Positions 27,027 through 36,158 of a stretch of DNA of 64,000 nucleotides are shown one piece after another. The DNA is from Autumnicola sp041679265. Its GTDB lineage: Bacteria > Bacteroidota > Bacteroidia > Flavobacteriales > Flavobacteriaceae. The position numbers and the translations under genes were made by a program. Position 1 is the stretch's first letter. Every line of letters starts with the position of its first letter. The notes below the pieces were generated by a model, which was not told the DNA's origin, did not search any database, and saw only the letters and a list, made by a program, of their open reading frames with translations. Location: assembly GCF_041679265.1 (NCBI RefSeq), contig NZ_JBGFSM010000006.1:124001-188000 (forward strand), written 5' to 3'.

Positions 27027-27665
27027 ATGTATAAAGTATTAGTTGCAGACCATCATCCAGTGATCAGCCGAGGGATTGGTTGTATCCTGAAAAATAATCC
27101 TGCGCTGGAAATTATTGGAAATATCACCAGTGGGGACGAATTATTTAAATTTCTGGAAAAAGGGGTTCCGGATGTGCTCATTATTGAACTAGATTTACCG
27201 CAGATAAACGGGATCAATGCACTTAGAAAAATTAAACAGGAATACCCGGGAACAAGGATGCTCATTTTTAGCACCCATCCTGAAGAAATGTATGCTTTAA
27301 GCACTATAAAAGCAGGAGCAGCAGGTTACATTTCAAAAACCACTGATCCTGAAACATTAGAAAAAGCAATCTACCAGGTAGCAAGGGGAGGGATTTACCT
27401 CAACAAAAAAATTACGGAACGGCTTAATTCGGGGATTTCACAAGGCAAAGGTCTTGTGGCTAAGTTCAAACGCCTTTCTACCCGGGAAACAGAGGTATTA
27501 AACCTGCTTTCTTCAGGGAAACGAAATAAAGATATTGCGGAAGCTCTGGATATCAACGAAAAAACAGTAAGCACTTATAAGACGCGGTTATTGAAAAAAC
27601 TGAAAGTAGACAATGTGGCTGATCTTATCACTCAGTCCAGGCTACTACAGCTAAATATTACATAA
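27027..27665 (+). CDS. NarL/FixJ-type response regulator with Glu at the phosphorylation site
   Basis: The chain has an N-terminal receiver domain (about residues 1-120) and a C-terminal LuxR-type helix-turn-helix (RLSTRETEVLNLLSSGKRNKDIAEALDINEKTVSTYKTRLLKKL). Compared with NarL (LLDLNMPGMNG), the segment reads IIELDLPQING, so residue 54 is Glu where the phosphorylated Asp should be. The acidic pocket is also altered: ADHHP at residues 7-11 in place of ADDHP. The switch Thr/Ser (FSTH) and Lys (YISKT) remain. It may therefore work without phosphorylation or as a permanent phospho-mimic. No kinase gene is adjacent. Its 3' end overlaps dnaG by 8 bases. Confidence 0.9.
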   Translation: MYKVLVADHHPVISRGIGCILKNNPALEIIGNITSGDELFKFLEKGVPDVLIIELDLPQINGINALRKIKQEYPGTRMLIFSTHPEEMYALSTIKAGAAGYISKTTDPETLEKAIYQVARGGIYLNKKITERLNSGISQGKGLVAKFKRLSTRETEVLNLLSSGKRNKDIAEALDINEKTVSTYKTRLLKKLKVDNVADLITQSRLLQLNIT

Positions 27666-29622
27666 CGCGGTTAAGCTTGTTGGACAGGACTTTATTGAGG
27701 CTAAGATAATCCATCACATCCTGAAGTGTAGCGGAGTTATCTTCCTGTGCTTTTTCCTTTATTTTTTGCTTGAGTTCTTCAATTTTCTGAGAAACCAGGT
27801 GACGCCGGAGGTTTAGAATGGTTTCGCTTACCATCCTGGAAATCCCTTCTTTTTTATCTTTTACAAAAATATCATTACGTTCCCAGTTATGTAGGTAATA
27901 CTGCTCCTCCTCCATTAGAATATCAGTAATTTCTGAAGCTTCTTCAGGCTGCACTTCATTAATAAAACTTTCTACGGCAAATTCTTCTTCACTGTTAAGT
28001 TTCTGGATTAATAGATTATAAATTTCCCTGAAATTAGGATTGGCAAAGGCAATTTCATCTTCCTGAAGATCAAGGAAAATCTTCTCAAAAACCTTTGCCT
28101 GCTGCTTTTCGGGTTCCAGGCTTAGTTCTCCCGTCTGGGTTTGCTTAAGCACAAGGTCTTCAAATTCTTCTTCCTGCTTCCCGTAGAGAAGCAAGAGACT
28201 TATAATTTTCTTCTCCAGCTCATAAAGCTCGTCTACTTTCACTTTAGGTGCCGCCCCTGCCTCTTCCCGCACCACGTCCATAGACTTTTTTTGCCGCTTT
28301 TTGTCCGTTGCCTTTCCATCACCTTTAGATTGTAACTGGGCGAGAGTGGTAAATAAAACATCTTCAGAAATGTCCATCAGGCGGGAACATTCCTGCACAT
28401 ATATTTCCTGCTGAATATTGTCTGGGATCTTCGCAATACTGCCAACCATATCCCGGATAACTTCCGCTTTTTTAACTGGGTCATTTTTCGCCTCATTTAC
28501 CAGTAAAGAAGCTTTATAAGTAATAAAATCCCTGGAATTTTCGGCTAAAAAAAGCTTTAGTTCCTCTTCGTTATACTTTTTTGCAAAACTATCCGGATCT
28601 TCTCCTTCGGGGAAGGTACAAATCTTTACATTCATTCCCTGTTCCAGGATAAGGTCAATTCCGCGTAAAGAAGCACGGGTGCCGGCGGCATCTCCGTCAA
28701 AAAGAACGGTAATATTACGTGTAAGCCTGTTAATTAGCCGTATTTGTTCTGAAGTTAAAGCCGTTCCCGAAGAGGAAACCACGTTTTCTATCCCGGTTTG
28801 GTTAAACTGTATCACATCGGTATATCCTTCTACCAGGTAACAATTGTCCTCTTTGGCTATGGCCTGCTTGGCGTAATAGATCCCGTAAAGCACCTTGCTT
28901 TTATGATAGATCTCACTTTCTGGAGAGTTAAGATATTTTGCCGCTTTCTTATCGCTGGTAAGAATACGCCCCCCAAAACCCAGTATGCGGCCGCTCATGG
29001 AATGGATGGGAAACATCACGCGGCCTTTAAACCTGTCAAATTGTTTTTCTCCCTTTACAATACTAAGGCCGGTTTTTTCCAGGTAATCCAGTTTATAGCC
29101 ATTGCCTAAAGCTTCTTTGGTAAAAGCATCCCACTCGTCCAGGCAATAGCCCAATTCAAACTTCTTAATAGTTTCTGCCGTAAAGCCGCGCTCTTTAAAA
29201 TAACTCAGGCCAATGGCATTACCGGGATCGGTTTTATGTAGTGTTTTCTGAAAATATTTATTCGCAAATTCAGATACCAGATACATGCTTTCCTTTTTAT
29301 CTGCCTGCTGCTTCTGCTCATCAGTCTGCTCGGTTTCCTCAATTTCTATCCCGTACTTTTTCGCAAGGTATTTAATGGCCTCAGGATAAGTGAAATGCTC
29401 ATGCTCCATTAGGAAAGCGATAACATTCCCGCCTTTTCCGCTGGAAAAATCTTTCCAGATTTGTTTAACCGGCGAGACCATAAAGCTGGGCGTGCGTTCA
29501 TCAGAAAATGGACTAAGGCCTTTGAGGTTGCTACCCGATTTTTTAAGCTGAACAAAATCTCCAATCACCTCCTCTACACGGGAAGTTTCAAACACATTGT
29601 CTATGGTGGTTTTGGAAATCAT
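27658..29622 (-). CDS. dnaG: DNA primase DnaG (zinc-ligand-free N-terminal domain)
   Basis: DnaG makes RNA primers for replication. The TOPRIM core is present (YLVEGYTDVIQF, LFDGDAAGTRAS), and a DnaB-binding-like C-terminal part completes 654 residues. The N-terminal CHC2 zinc-ribbon fold is recognisable (VQLKKSGSNLKGLSPFSDER and KDFSSGKGGNVIAFLM). All four ligands of E. coli DnaG (C40, H43, C61, C64) are replaced by S37, S40, D58 and S61. The domain therefore cannot bind zinc in the usual way. The gene is preceded by a -7 box and ends inside the stop region of the convergent response-regulator gene. Confidence 0.95.
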   Translation of the reverse strand: MISKTTIDNVFETSRVEEVIGDFVQLKKSGSNLKGLSPFSDERTPSFMVSPVKQIWKDFSSGKGGNVIAFLMEHEHFTYPEAIKYLAKKYGIEIEETEQTDEQKQQADKKESMYLVSEFANKYFQKTLHKTDPGNAIGLSYFKERGFTAETIKKFELGYCLDEWDAFTKEALGNGYKLDYLEKTGLSIVKGEKQFDRFKGRVMFPIHSMSGRILGFGGRILTSDKKAAKYLNSPESEIYHKSKVLYGIYYAKQAIAKEDNCYLVEGYTDVIQFNQTGIENVVSSSGTALTSEQIRLINRLTRNITVLFDGDAAGTRASLRGIDLILEQGMNVKICTFPEGEDPDSFAKKYNEEELKLFLAENSRDFITYKASLLVNEAKNDPVKKAEVIRDMVGSIAKIPDNIQQEIYVQECSRLMDISEDVLFTTLAQLQSKGDGKATDKKRQKKSMDVVREEAGAAPKVKVDELYELEKKIISLLLLYGKQEEEFEDLVLKQTQTGELSLEPEKQQAKVFEKIFLDLQEDEIAFANPNFREIYNLLIQKLNSEEEFAVESFINEVQPEEASEITDILMEEEQYYLHNWERNDIFVKDKKEGISRMVSETILNLRRHLVSQKIEELKQKIKEKAQEDNSATLQDVMDYLSLNKVLSNKLNRVM

Positions 29623-29665
29623 ATTCTGGAAATAATTTCTGAAATGTAATAAAAATAAAAGGCTT

Positions 29666-29673
29666 CAAAAATA
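29666..29673 (-). promoter_or_regulatory. -7 box TATTTTTG for dnaG
   Basis: This minus-strand octamer fits TAnnTTTG and lies 43 bases before the dnaG start codon. The surroundings are strongly A/T-rich. Confidence 0.45.
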
Positions 29674-29716
29674 TAAAATATTAATGAAGCCCGGCAAGTT
29701 TAAAATCTTAATTGAA

Positions 29717-30778
29717 TTAATCAAGGTCAAAACGCAAGCCCAGAGAAACATTATTTAATTCCGGATTGGGATCTGAAAATATCGGGTTAAGGTCATATTT
29801 GGCATAAAGGGAAGTATTCCCAATACCTATGTAAGCACTTAGCCCGTATATAAAATCATTAGTATTGTAATCGTCTTTAAGCTTTTCCTTTCTATCATCC
29901 CCATTTAACTCATATTTCAGCTTTTGACGCTCTCCAATATTGAAGCCGGCATAGCCTCCAAGGCCAAGTTTAAACATCTTATCAGTAGAGAATTTCACTC
30001 CTCTGTACGATTCATATTTTTTTGAAGGGCCAAATTCAAAATGCACAGGAACAACCAAATTATCCATTCTAAATTTAGATTTCTTGAGGTCCTGCTCAAA
30101 TTCAGCCAGGTAAGTTTCATCCTCATCCTCTACATAATACCGATTATCTGTAGGTTTTAGACCATTAAATTGAAAGGAGACCCCATACTTAAACCTAAGC
30201 CAGTTGCTTTTCTCAAAAACCCTGGTTTTCCAGGCCCAGCCAATTTCAAAAAACCTGCTTCCGCCAATTTTAAAATCAGAATCTTCGATGGACTGGCCTT
30301 CCATCAGCGCGTTGTTCAGGCCGGCGGCAACCACCAGTTCAGAAACCGTCCTGCTATAGTAGTGGTCGTCATCATTCTCATTGCTGTCCTCATCTTTATC
30401 TGACCCCCAGGTGAATGTCCAGGTTTTATGATTATTATCTTCTTCAAAAGCGGTATTTTCTTCGTTACGGGTTAGCAGTGAAATCTTATTATCAATAATG
30501 GCTATCCTGTTTTCAATATTTAAGGCATGCTTTTTTGCTGCTTCCTTTTTTAATTCTTCTGCCTCGTCCCAGCTAATTTCACCACTTTCTGCCTTTGAAT
30601 TAATTTTTTCAACTTCCTTTTTTAAAGCAGCTTTTTCTTCAGTAACAATTTCCTCTTTCTGCTTTTCCAGGCGTTCAATTTTTTTTGAATTTTCTCCATC
30701 CAGTCCATTTGAAGATTGAGCGTCGCAAACTGCTAAATTGAAAATGCTAAATACTAGGTAAAAAATAATTGTTCTCAT
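29717..30778 (-). CDS. putative outer-membrane beta-barrel protein with N-terminal coiled coil, 353 aa
   Basis: The signal peptide ends near CDAQS. Residues about 30-105 form a charged helical region (KKIERLEKQKEEIVTEEKAALKKE...), followed by an acidic stretch (DKDEDSNENDDDHYY). The second half has alternating hydrophobic and aromatic strands (WLRFKYGVSFQFNGL, FKLGLGGYAGFNIG, SLYAKYDLNPIF) and ends in VSLGLRFDLD, typical of porin-like barrels in Bacteroidota. The ligand and role are unknown. It follows the sigma/anti-sigma pair by 81 bases and may be their target or cargo gene. Confidence 0.75.
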   Translation of the reverse strand: MRTIIFYLVFSIFNLAVCDAQSSNGLDGENSKKIERLEKQKEEIVTEEKAALKKEVEKINSKAESGEISWDEAEELKKEAAKKHALNIENRIAIIDNKISLLTRNEENTAFEEDNNHKTWTFTWGSDKDEDSNENDDDHYYSRTVSELVVAAGLNNALMEGQSIEDSDFKIGGSRFFEIGWAWKTRVFEKSNWLRFKYGVSFQFNGLKPTDNRYYVEDEDETYLAEFEQDLKKSKFRMDNLVVPVHFEFGPSKKYESYRGVKFSTDKMFKLGLGGYAGFNIGERQKLKYELNGDDRKEKLKDDYNTNDFIYGLSAYIGIGNTSLYAKYDLNPIFSDPNPELNNVSLGLRFDLD

Positions 30779-30859
30779 GATGTTTGGTTTTAAAATGAAG
30801 CATACATGCTTCTATTGATTAATGAATGACCCTTTTCCAGGGATGTGATGATTAAATTG

Positions 30860-31627
30860 TTAATTATTTCTGGTTGCAACTGCTGTTCTGGCCTTTATAA
30901 CCCCGTCCTTCAGCATTTCAAAAACTTTTTGCCTGAAAGATTCGTCCACCTCTGCTTCTACATCTTCCAGTAAAGCATTTGCATCTACAAGGCCTGCCGA
31001 ATATTCTGCTCTAGAATTGCGGCTTATCTCTTTTGCTGCCTCGGCCAGGAGGGCGTTTACTTCAGTATCGGTAATTTCTCCTTCTTCTGTTTCTGCGGAA
31101 TTCACCTTTGCAATGACCTCTTCCAGTTTGCTTCTAAAAACAGCTTCTTCAGGTTTATGCTGATTTTCAGGATTAATCGAAACGGAATCTGCTGCTACAC
31201 TCTCTTCTGCGGAATTTTCCTTTTCCGTTGCTGCTATCTCGCTCTCGCGACCTTCTGCAGGCCTTTGAAAAGCGGGAGCTTTTCCTGAATTTCTCCTCTC
31301 CTTAGGCTCCTCTTCAACCTCTTCTGAAGCGATACCAGTCTCGGGTGGTGTTGCTTCTTTAACTGAAGGAACAGCAGTTTTTTCTACCGGCTGCTCTACA
31401 ATTTGCGGAGTAGTAACGGGATCTTTTGCTGTAAAAACAAAACCTGCAATTACTAATGCTGCCACTACAGCTGCCGCTACCCCAATCCACCATCTGGAGT
31501 TCCCGCCACTTTTGCCTTTGGTGGCATCTAATCGTGCTTCCAGTTTATTCCAGCCGGATTCTGAAGGTTTAATTTGCCTTTTTTCGAGCTGCTCTTTTAT
31601 ATGTTCTTCAAATTTAATTGGTGCCAT
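30860..31627 (-). CDS. putative membrane anti-sigma factor
   Basis: The 255-residue protein has a short cytoplasmic N-terminus (about residues 1-43), one transmembrane helix (RWWIGVAAAVVAALVIAGFVF) and a long Glu/Ala-rich periplasmic region. The C-terminal segment is helical (EDVEAEVDESFRQKVFEMLKDGVIKART). This layout and a 14-base overlap with the upstream sigma-factor gene suggest it sequesters that sigma factor. No zinc anti-sigma motif or FecR domain is visible, so the role is inferred from topology and context. Confidence 0.7.
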   Translation of the reverse strand: MAPIKFEEHIKEQLEKRQIKPSESGWNKLEARLDATKGKSGGNSRWWIGVAAAVVAALVIAGFVFTAKDPVTTPQIVEQPVEKTAVPSVKEATPPETGIASEEVEEEPKERRNSGKAPAFQRPAEGRESEIAATEKENSAEESVAADSVSINPENQHKPEEAVFRSKLEEVIAKVNSAETEEGEITDTEVNALLAEAAKEISRNSRAEYSAGLVDANALLEDVEAEVDESFRQKVFEMLKDGVIKARTAVATRNN

Positions 31628-32177
31628 TACCTGTTTCGTTTTGTGATTTTAGCTGCTCCTGCAACATCTTTCTCGCTTTAAATAATTGTGATTTTGAAGT
31701 GCCTTCAGAAATATTCAGCATATTGGCAATTTCGCTGTGTTTATATCCTTCTACGGCATACATTACAAAAACTACTTTATAACCTTCAGGAAGCTGATCT
31801 ATCATCCGCTGAATATGGGCGACTTCGAATTCAGAGTTAATATTGTTCCCACTTTCAGAGAAATTTATCATTTCCTCCTGCTGAAATTCCATTTTCTTAT
31901 TTGCCCTTAAAAAAGAAATCGCCTCCCTTACCATAATTTTTCTTATCCAGCCTTCAAAACTACCTTCCCCCCTAAAGGAACCGATATTTGTAAAAACCTT
32001 AAAAAAACCATTCAGCATCACTTCTTCCGCATGGTGAAGGTCCTTTATATATTGCCGGCACACACTTAACATTTTTGCCGAGTGAAGCTCATATAAACAC
32101 TGCTGTGCCTCCCGGTTGTTTTTGGCCGCCCGCTTTATTAATTGCGCTTCGTTTTTAAAAAGTTGAATTACTTTCAC
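31614..32177 (-). CDS. RNA polymerase sigma factor, sigma-70/ECF family
   Basis: The 187-residue protein has region 2 (CLYELHSAKMLSVCRQYIKDLHHAEEVMLNGFFKVF... GWIRKIMVREAISFLR) and region 4 (QLPEGYKVVFVMYAVEGYKHSEIANMLNISEGTSKSQLFKARKML). These are the core-binding, -10 and -35 recognition parts of an ECF sigma. The start is GTG. It heads a three-gene minus-strand unit with a membrane anti-sigma candidate and a barrel protein, so it probably responds to an envelope signal. Confidence 0.92.
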   Translation of the reverse strand: MKVIQLFKNEAQLIKRAAKNNREAQQCLYELHSAKMLSVCRQYIKDLHHAEEVMLNGFFKVFTNIGSFRGEGSFEGWIRKIMVREAISFLRANKKMEFQQEEMINFSESGNNINSEFEVAHIQRMIDQLPEGYKVVFVMYAVEGYKHSEIANMLNISEGTSKSQLFKARKMLQEQLKSQNETGNGTN

Positions 32178-32346
32178 CTGTTTCAGTTATTAAAAGGCCT
32201 TCTATTTACATAGACGGGCAAAAGTTACAAAAGGTTGCCTGACCCGATTATTTTTTACTGAATTTTCTTATTCTATTAATTTCAACCTGCAGGGTATGGT
32301 TTAAAAGTTGGCCGCGCCGCCCTGCTCCTGCAGATTTTAAAACTTG

Positions 32347-32354
32347 TATCTTTG
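32347..32354 (+). promoter_or_regulatory. -7 box TATCTTTG for the pseudouridine synthase gene
   Basis: An exact TAnnTTTG match lies 17 bases before the ATG at 32372, implying a very short leader. Confidence 0.55.
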
Positions 32355-32371
32355 CAGAAGAATTCCTTTTT

Positions 32372-33202
32372 ATGTCTGAACAACATCTTACGCGTATAAA
32401 TAAGTTTTTAAGTGAAGTGGGCTTCTGTTCCCGCCGGGAGGCAGATAAATTAATCGACCAGGGCCGGATTACCTTAAACGGAAAAGTTCCTGAAATGGGC
32501 ACCAAAATTGCCCCGGGAGATGAAGTTCGCGTTGACGGGAAGCTGGTTTCAAAACAGGAACTAAAAGAGCCAAATATTTACCTTGCCTTTAACAAACCGG
32601 TTGGGATTGTATGCACTACCGATACCCGGGTGGAAAAAGACAATATTATTGATTATATCAATTACCCAAAACGGATATTTCCCATAGGACGCCTGGATAA
32701 ACCCAGTGAAGGCCTTATTTTCCTTACCAATGATGGCGATATTGTGAATAAAATCCTGCGCGCCCGTAACAATCACGAAAAGGAATATATTGTTAGCGTG
32801 AATAAACCTGTTACCCCTGAATTTATTAAAAGAATGGGCTCCGGAATTCCAATTTTAAACACGATAACCCGCAAATGCGAGGTGGAACAGCTGGGGAAAT
32901 ATGAATTCAGGATTGTACTTACCCAGGGCCTCAACAGGCAAATCAGGAGGATGTGTGAATTTCTGGGCTACGAGGTAACTTCTCTTAAACGCATAAGGAT
33001 CATGAATGTTAGCCTGGACATTCCCGTGGGAAAATGGCGGGATTTGACTGCTGAAGAACTAAAAACCATTAACCAAATGGTTGATGATTCTTTAAAAACA
33101 GAAGAAGCCTCTATGCTTCAGGATAAAACAAAAAACAATTCCTCTAAAGCTTCTGAAAAAAAGAATTTCAGAAAAAGAAGGCCGCGCAAAGGCAAATCTT
33201 AA
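32372..33202 (+). CDS. pseudouridine synthase of the RluB/RluE/RluF (RsuA) family
   Basis: The enzyme isomerises a specific uridine in rRNA to pseudouridine. An N-terminal S4 RNA-binding domain (RINKFLSEVGFCSRREADKLIDQGRITLNG) is followed by the catalytic domain with the family signature GRLDKPSEGLIFLTNDGD, including the catalytic Asp. TQGLNRQIRRMCEFLGYEV is the late conserved motif. The C-terminal tail (about residues 245-276) is very Lys/Arg/Ser-rich. The exact target base cannot be assigned; RluF-like activity on 23S rRNA is a guess. Confidence 0.92.
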   Translation: MSEQHLTRINKFLSEVGFCSRREADKLIDQGRITLNGKVPEMGTKIAPGDEVRVDGKLVSKQELKEPNIYLAFNKPVGIVCTTDTRVEKDNIIDYINYPKRIFPIGRLDKPSEGLIFLTNDGDIVNKILRARNNHEKEYIVSVNKPVTPEFIKRMGSGIPILNTITRKCEVEQLGKYEFRIVLTQGLNRQIRRMCEFLGYEVTSLKRIRIMNVSLDIPVGKWRDLTAEELKTINQMVDDSLKTEEASMLQDKTKNNSSKASEKKNFRKRRPRKGKS

Positions 33203-33321
33203 CACATTATTAGCTGCCGGGGAAGGCCGGATGTAAAGTTATCTCACTATTTTTAAAAAAATTGAAATTATTCTTATTTTCAGGGAAAGACTAGTTTCAA
33301 TTTTATAAAAACAAGCCAACC

Positions 33322-33744
33322 ATGAAGATACAACCTTTCCATCTTGCCATTCCTGTTTCTAACCTGGAGAAATGCCGTAAATTTTATAAAGAGACCCTGG
33401 GGTGCGGCGAAGGCAGAAGCAGTGACCACTGGGTAGATTTTAATTTTTTCGGCCACCAGCTGGTTATTCATTACAAACCTGCTGAAGAAACTGCTGCCGC
33501 ACATTCCAATCCTGTAGATGGCAAAGATGTACCGATACCACATTTTGGGGTGGTGCTGCAATGGGAGGTGTTCCAGGAATTTTCAAAATTGCTTAAAGCC
33601 AAAGAAATCGATTTTGTAATTGAACCTTACATCCGCTTTAAAGGTCAGGCAGGAGAACAGGCTACCATGTTTTTTAAAGACCCTTGTGGAAACGCACTGG
33701 AATTTAAAGCATTTAAAAATATAGACCAGCTTTTTGCAACCTAA
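33322..33744 (+). CDS. VOC-superfamily (glyoxalase/dioxygenase-like) protein
   Basis: The 140-residue protein has the paired beta-alpha-beta-beta-beta layout of the vicinal oxygen chelate fold. It opens with QPFHLAIPVSNLEKCRKFYKETLG. Candidate metal ligands are a His near the start (FHLAIPV), a His in PHFGVVLQW and a Glu near the end (DPCGNALEFKAF). The substrate is unknown. It precedes the AI-2E family transporter gene by 24 bases. Confidence 0.88.
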   Translation: MKIQPFHLAIPVSNLEKCRKFYKETLGCGEGRSSDHWVDFNFFGHQLVIHYKPAEETAAAHSNPVDGKDVPIPHFGVVLQWEVFQEFSKLLKAKEIDFVIEPYIRFKGQAGEQATMFFKDPCGNALEFKAFKNIDQLFAT

Positions 33745-33768
33745 CCACAACTAACCAATCCTGTTTAT

Positions 33769-34788
33769 ATGAACACCTTAAAACCGGCTCTGGTACGGCA
33801 AATATTCGTACTCCTGCTAATTTTATTCTTAACGGTTTTAATATTCAGGGAAATAGTACCATATCTCTCCGGAGTGTTGGGAGCCATCACCCTATATGCG
33901 CTTTTAATAAACTGGATGAGAAAATTACTGGCCCGGGGCTGGAAACCGCCTGTGGCAGCAGCCTTGCTAATGACTGGATCTTTTGTGGGCATACTTGTGC
34001 CAATTACCCTTATAGTCTTAATGCTCTCTTCTAAAATTGGCAAAGCCGTGGCAAATTCAGAAAGAGTGATAAGCGCGGTAAAAGAGCAAACCAATCATCT
34101 GGAAGAGTACGTTGGATATGATGTGAGCAGTACTATAGATACCTCCTCGGTTACCGGCTGGGTATCTTCTAATTTACAAAGCCTTGCAGGGGGGACTTTT
34201 GATGTTTTTATAGCTATTGGGATTATGTACTTTATGTTATATTACATGTTAATTAATCGCAATGCGCTTCGGGATTCCCTGATAACTTATATTCCTTTAG
34301 GCAAAGAGAACTTAACCATTATTGGCGATGAAAGCAATCAGCTGGTAAAATCCAACGCCCTGGGAATCCCGCTGGTAGCTCTTTGCCAGGGAATTATTGC
34401 GCTTATAGGGTTTTTAATAGTGGGAGTGCCAGATCCTTTTTTCTGGTTTGTAATTACTGCGGTGGGTTCTATGATCCCTTTTATTGGAACCGCCATAGGT
34501 ATTCTGCCTGTAACCATCCTTCTGTTAGCCCAGGGGCAAAACTGGCAGGCCATTGCCATTCTTATCTATGGCTTTGTAGTTGTGGGAGCTACAGATAATA
34601 TCATCAGGCTATACGTCCTGGAAAGGCTGGCCAGTGTTCACCCCTTAATCACCCTTTTTGGAGTGGTGGTGGGAGTACCTTTATTTGGATTTATAGGACT
34701 TATATTCGGGCCAATTCTAATCTCCCTTTTCCTCTTAATACTGAAGATTTACCGGAAAGAATACGGGAATTCCCATGACAGATTATAA
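33769..34788 (+). CDS. AI-2E family transporter (PerM/TqsA-like)
   Basis: The 339-residue integral membrane protein has about seven to eight hydrophobic segments. Family features include LSGVLGAITLYALLINWM near the N-terminus, the periplasmic helical part (AVKEQTNHLEEYV) and GFIGLIFGPILISLFLLILKIYRKEY at the end. Members have been linked to autoinducer-2 export, sodium/proton exchange or unknown transport. The substrate here is not predictable. It lies directly upstream of a DUF1232 protein gene. Confidence 0.9.
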   Translation: MNTLKPALVRQIFVLLLILFLTVLIFREIVPYLSGVLGAITLYALLINWMRKLLARGWKPPVAAALLMTGSFVGILVPITLIVLMLSSKIGKAVANSERVISAVKEQTNHLEEYVGYDVSSTIDTSSVTGWVSSNLQSLAGGTFDVFIAIGIMYFMLYYMLINRNALRDSLITYIPLGKENLTIIGDESNQLVKSNALGIPLVALCQGIIALIGFLIVGVPDPFFWFVITAVGSMIPFIGTAIGILPVTILLLAQGQNWQAIAILIYGFVVVGATDNIIRLYVLERLASVHPLITLFGVVVGVPLFGFIGLIFGPILISLFLLILKIYRKEYGNSHDRL

Positions 34789-34811
34789 TTATTAACTTAA
34801 ACAATACGATT

Positions 34812-35207
34812 ATGTTCAAGAAGAAAATGAATGAAATTGATGAAGAATATGTAAAAAGCGGTGTTGCCCAGATTAAAGACGGAGATGTGGAAGTTGCCGC
34901 CAACAGTCAGAAAGAGGTTTCTGAAAAGATCCTGAATTCTGGCATGCTCAAAAAATATTCTGAAATTGTAAAGCTTATGTTCGGGATGCTCCAGGATTAT
35001 CGAAAAGGAGTTTATAGTGGGGTGCCATGGTTTACCATTGCCGCAATTTCCTTTGCCGTACTTTATATCCTGAATCCTATGGATATTGTGCCAGACTTTA
35101 TTCCCGGTTTGGGATATGTAGACGATTTTGCTGTTATGACCATAGGCCTCAGGTTTATAGAATCTGACCTGCATAAGTACCTTGACTGGAAACTGGCTGA
35201 AGAATAG
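34812..35207 (+). CDS. YkvA-type DUF1232 membrane protein
   Basis: The 131-residue protein carries the DUF1232 signature PWFTIAAISFAVLYILNPMDIVPDFIPGLGYVDDFAVM in its second half, a membrane hairpin with the conserved NPMDIVPD. The N-terminal part is helical and charged. The function of the family is unknown. It ends 21 bases from the convergent folD stop with no clear terminator in between. Confidence 0.88.
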   Translation: MFKKKMNEIDEEYVKSGVAQIKDGDVEVAANSQKEVSEKILNSGMLKKYSEIVKLMFGMLQDYRKGVYSGVPWFTIAAISFAVLYILNPMDIVPDFIPGLGYVDDFAVMTIGLRFIESDLHKYLDWKLAEE

Positions 35208-35228
35208 AAATATTTTATAAAAAAGAAA

Positions 35229-36125
35229 TCAGGCCTGTTCCTTTTTCATTGCCCTGTGACGCTCTCTGGCAAGCAGGGTATTTTTCAATAACATAGAGAC
35301 CGTCATTGGGCCAACACCTCCGGGAACAGGAGTAATATAAGATGCGCGTTTGCTAACATTCTCAAAATCCACATCCCCTTTAATTATATAGCCACGTTTG
35401 GCATTTTCATCGGGCACCCGGGTAATGCCTACATCAATAATTACGGCATCGTCTTTTATCATTTCCCCCTTAAGGAAATTTGGAATTCCTACGGCAATAA
35501 TAATGATATCTGCCTGAGAAGTTATTTGGGTAATATTCTTGGTAAACTCGTGGGTTAAGGTAACTGTTGAATTGCCGGGAAAACCGCTTCTACCCATCAA
35601 AATACTCATCGGCCTGCCCACAATATAGCTGCGCCCGATTACCACAGTATGTTTTCCTTTAGTAGGAATATCGTAACGTTCAAGCAGTTCTAAAATCCCG
35701 AAAGGAGTAGCGGGGATAAAAGAGGTCATATCAAACGCCATTTTTCCAAAGTTTGTGGGATGAAATCCATCCACATCTTTATCTGGGTCTACGGCTAAAA
35801 GAACTTTCTGGGTATCAATCTGCTTCGGCAAAGGCAGCTGAACAATGAACCCATCTATATCCTCATTCTGGTTGAGTTCTTCAATTTTATCAAGTAACTC
35901 CAGTTCGCTTATGGTAGAAGACATTCTGTAAAGCGAAGATTCAAATCCCACCTCTTTGCAGGACTTTACTTTACTGTTTACATACGTCATACTGGCGCCA
36001 TCATTCCCTACAATAATTGCAGCCAAATGCGGCACTTTCTCTCCGCGCTTTTTAATTTTAGAAACTTCTTCAGCAATCTCCCTCTTTATATCGTTGCTGA
36101 CTTTTTTTCCGTCCAGTATTGTCAT
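35229..36125 (-). CDS. folD: bifunctional methylenetetrahydrofolate dehydrogenase/cyclohydrolase FolD
   Basis: FolD interconverts 5,10-methylene-, methenyl- and 10-formyl-tetrahydrofolate using NADP. Motifs visible are YVNSKVKSCKEVGF (with the catalytic Lys), GFIVQLPLPKQID, FHPTNFGKM, VVIGRSYIVGRPMSILM (NADP binding) and PVPGGVGPMTVSML. The length of 298 residues is normal. Confidence 0.96.
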   Translation of the reverse strand: MTILDGKKVSNDIKREIAEEVSKIKKRGEKVPHLAAIIVGNDGASMTYVNSKVKSCKEVGFESSLYRMSSTISELELLDKIEELNQNEDIDGFIVQLPLPKQIDTQKVLLAVDPDKDVDGFHPTNFGKMAFDMTSFIPATPFGILELLERYDIPTKGKHTVVIGRSYIVGRPMSILMGRSGFPGNSTVTLTHEFTKNITQITSQADIIIIAVGIPNFLKGEMIKDDAVIIDVGITRVPDENAKRGYIIKGDVDFENVSKRASYITPVPGGVGPMTVSMLLKNTLLARERHRAMKKEQA

Positions 36126-36130
36126 AATCA

Positions 36131-36158
36131 GTTAGCAGTATTCAGTCCCAGTCTGCAG
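36131..36158 (+). repeat. AGCAGT-type flanking repeat, left copy
   Basis: Bases 36131-36158 contain AGCAGT, CAGT and CTGCAG units. A similarly ordered series occurs in inverted orientation at 36532-36557, on the other side of the broken four-helix-bundle gene. The match is imperfect. Confidence 0.4.
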
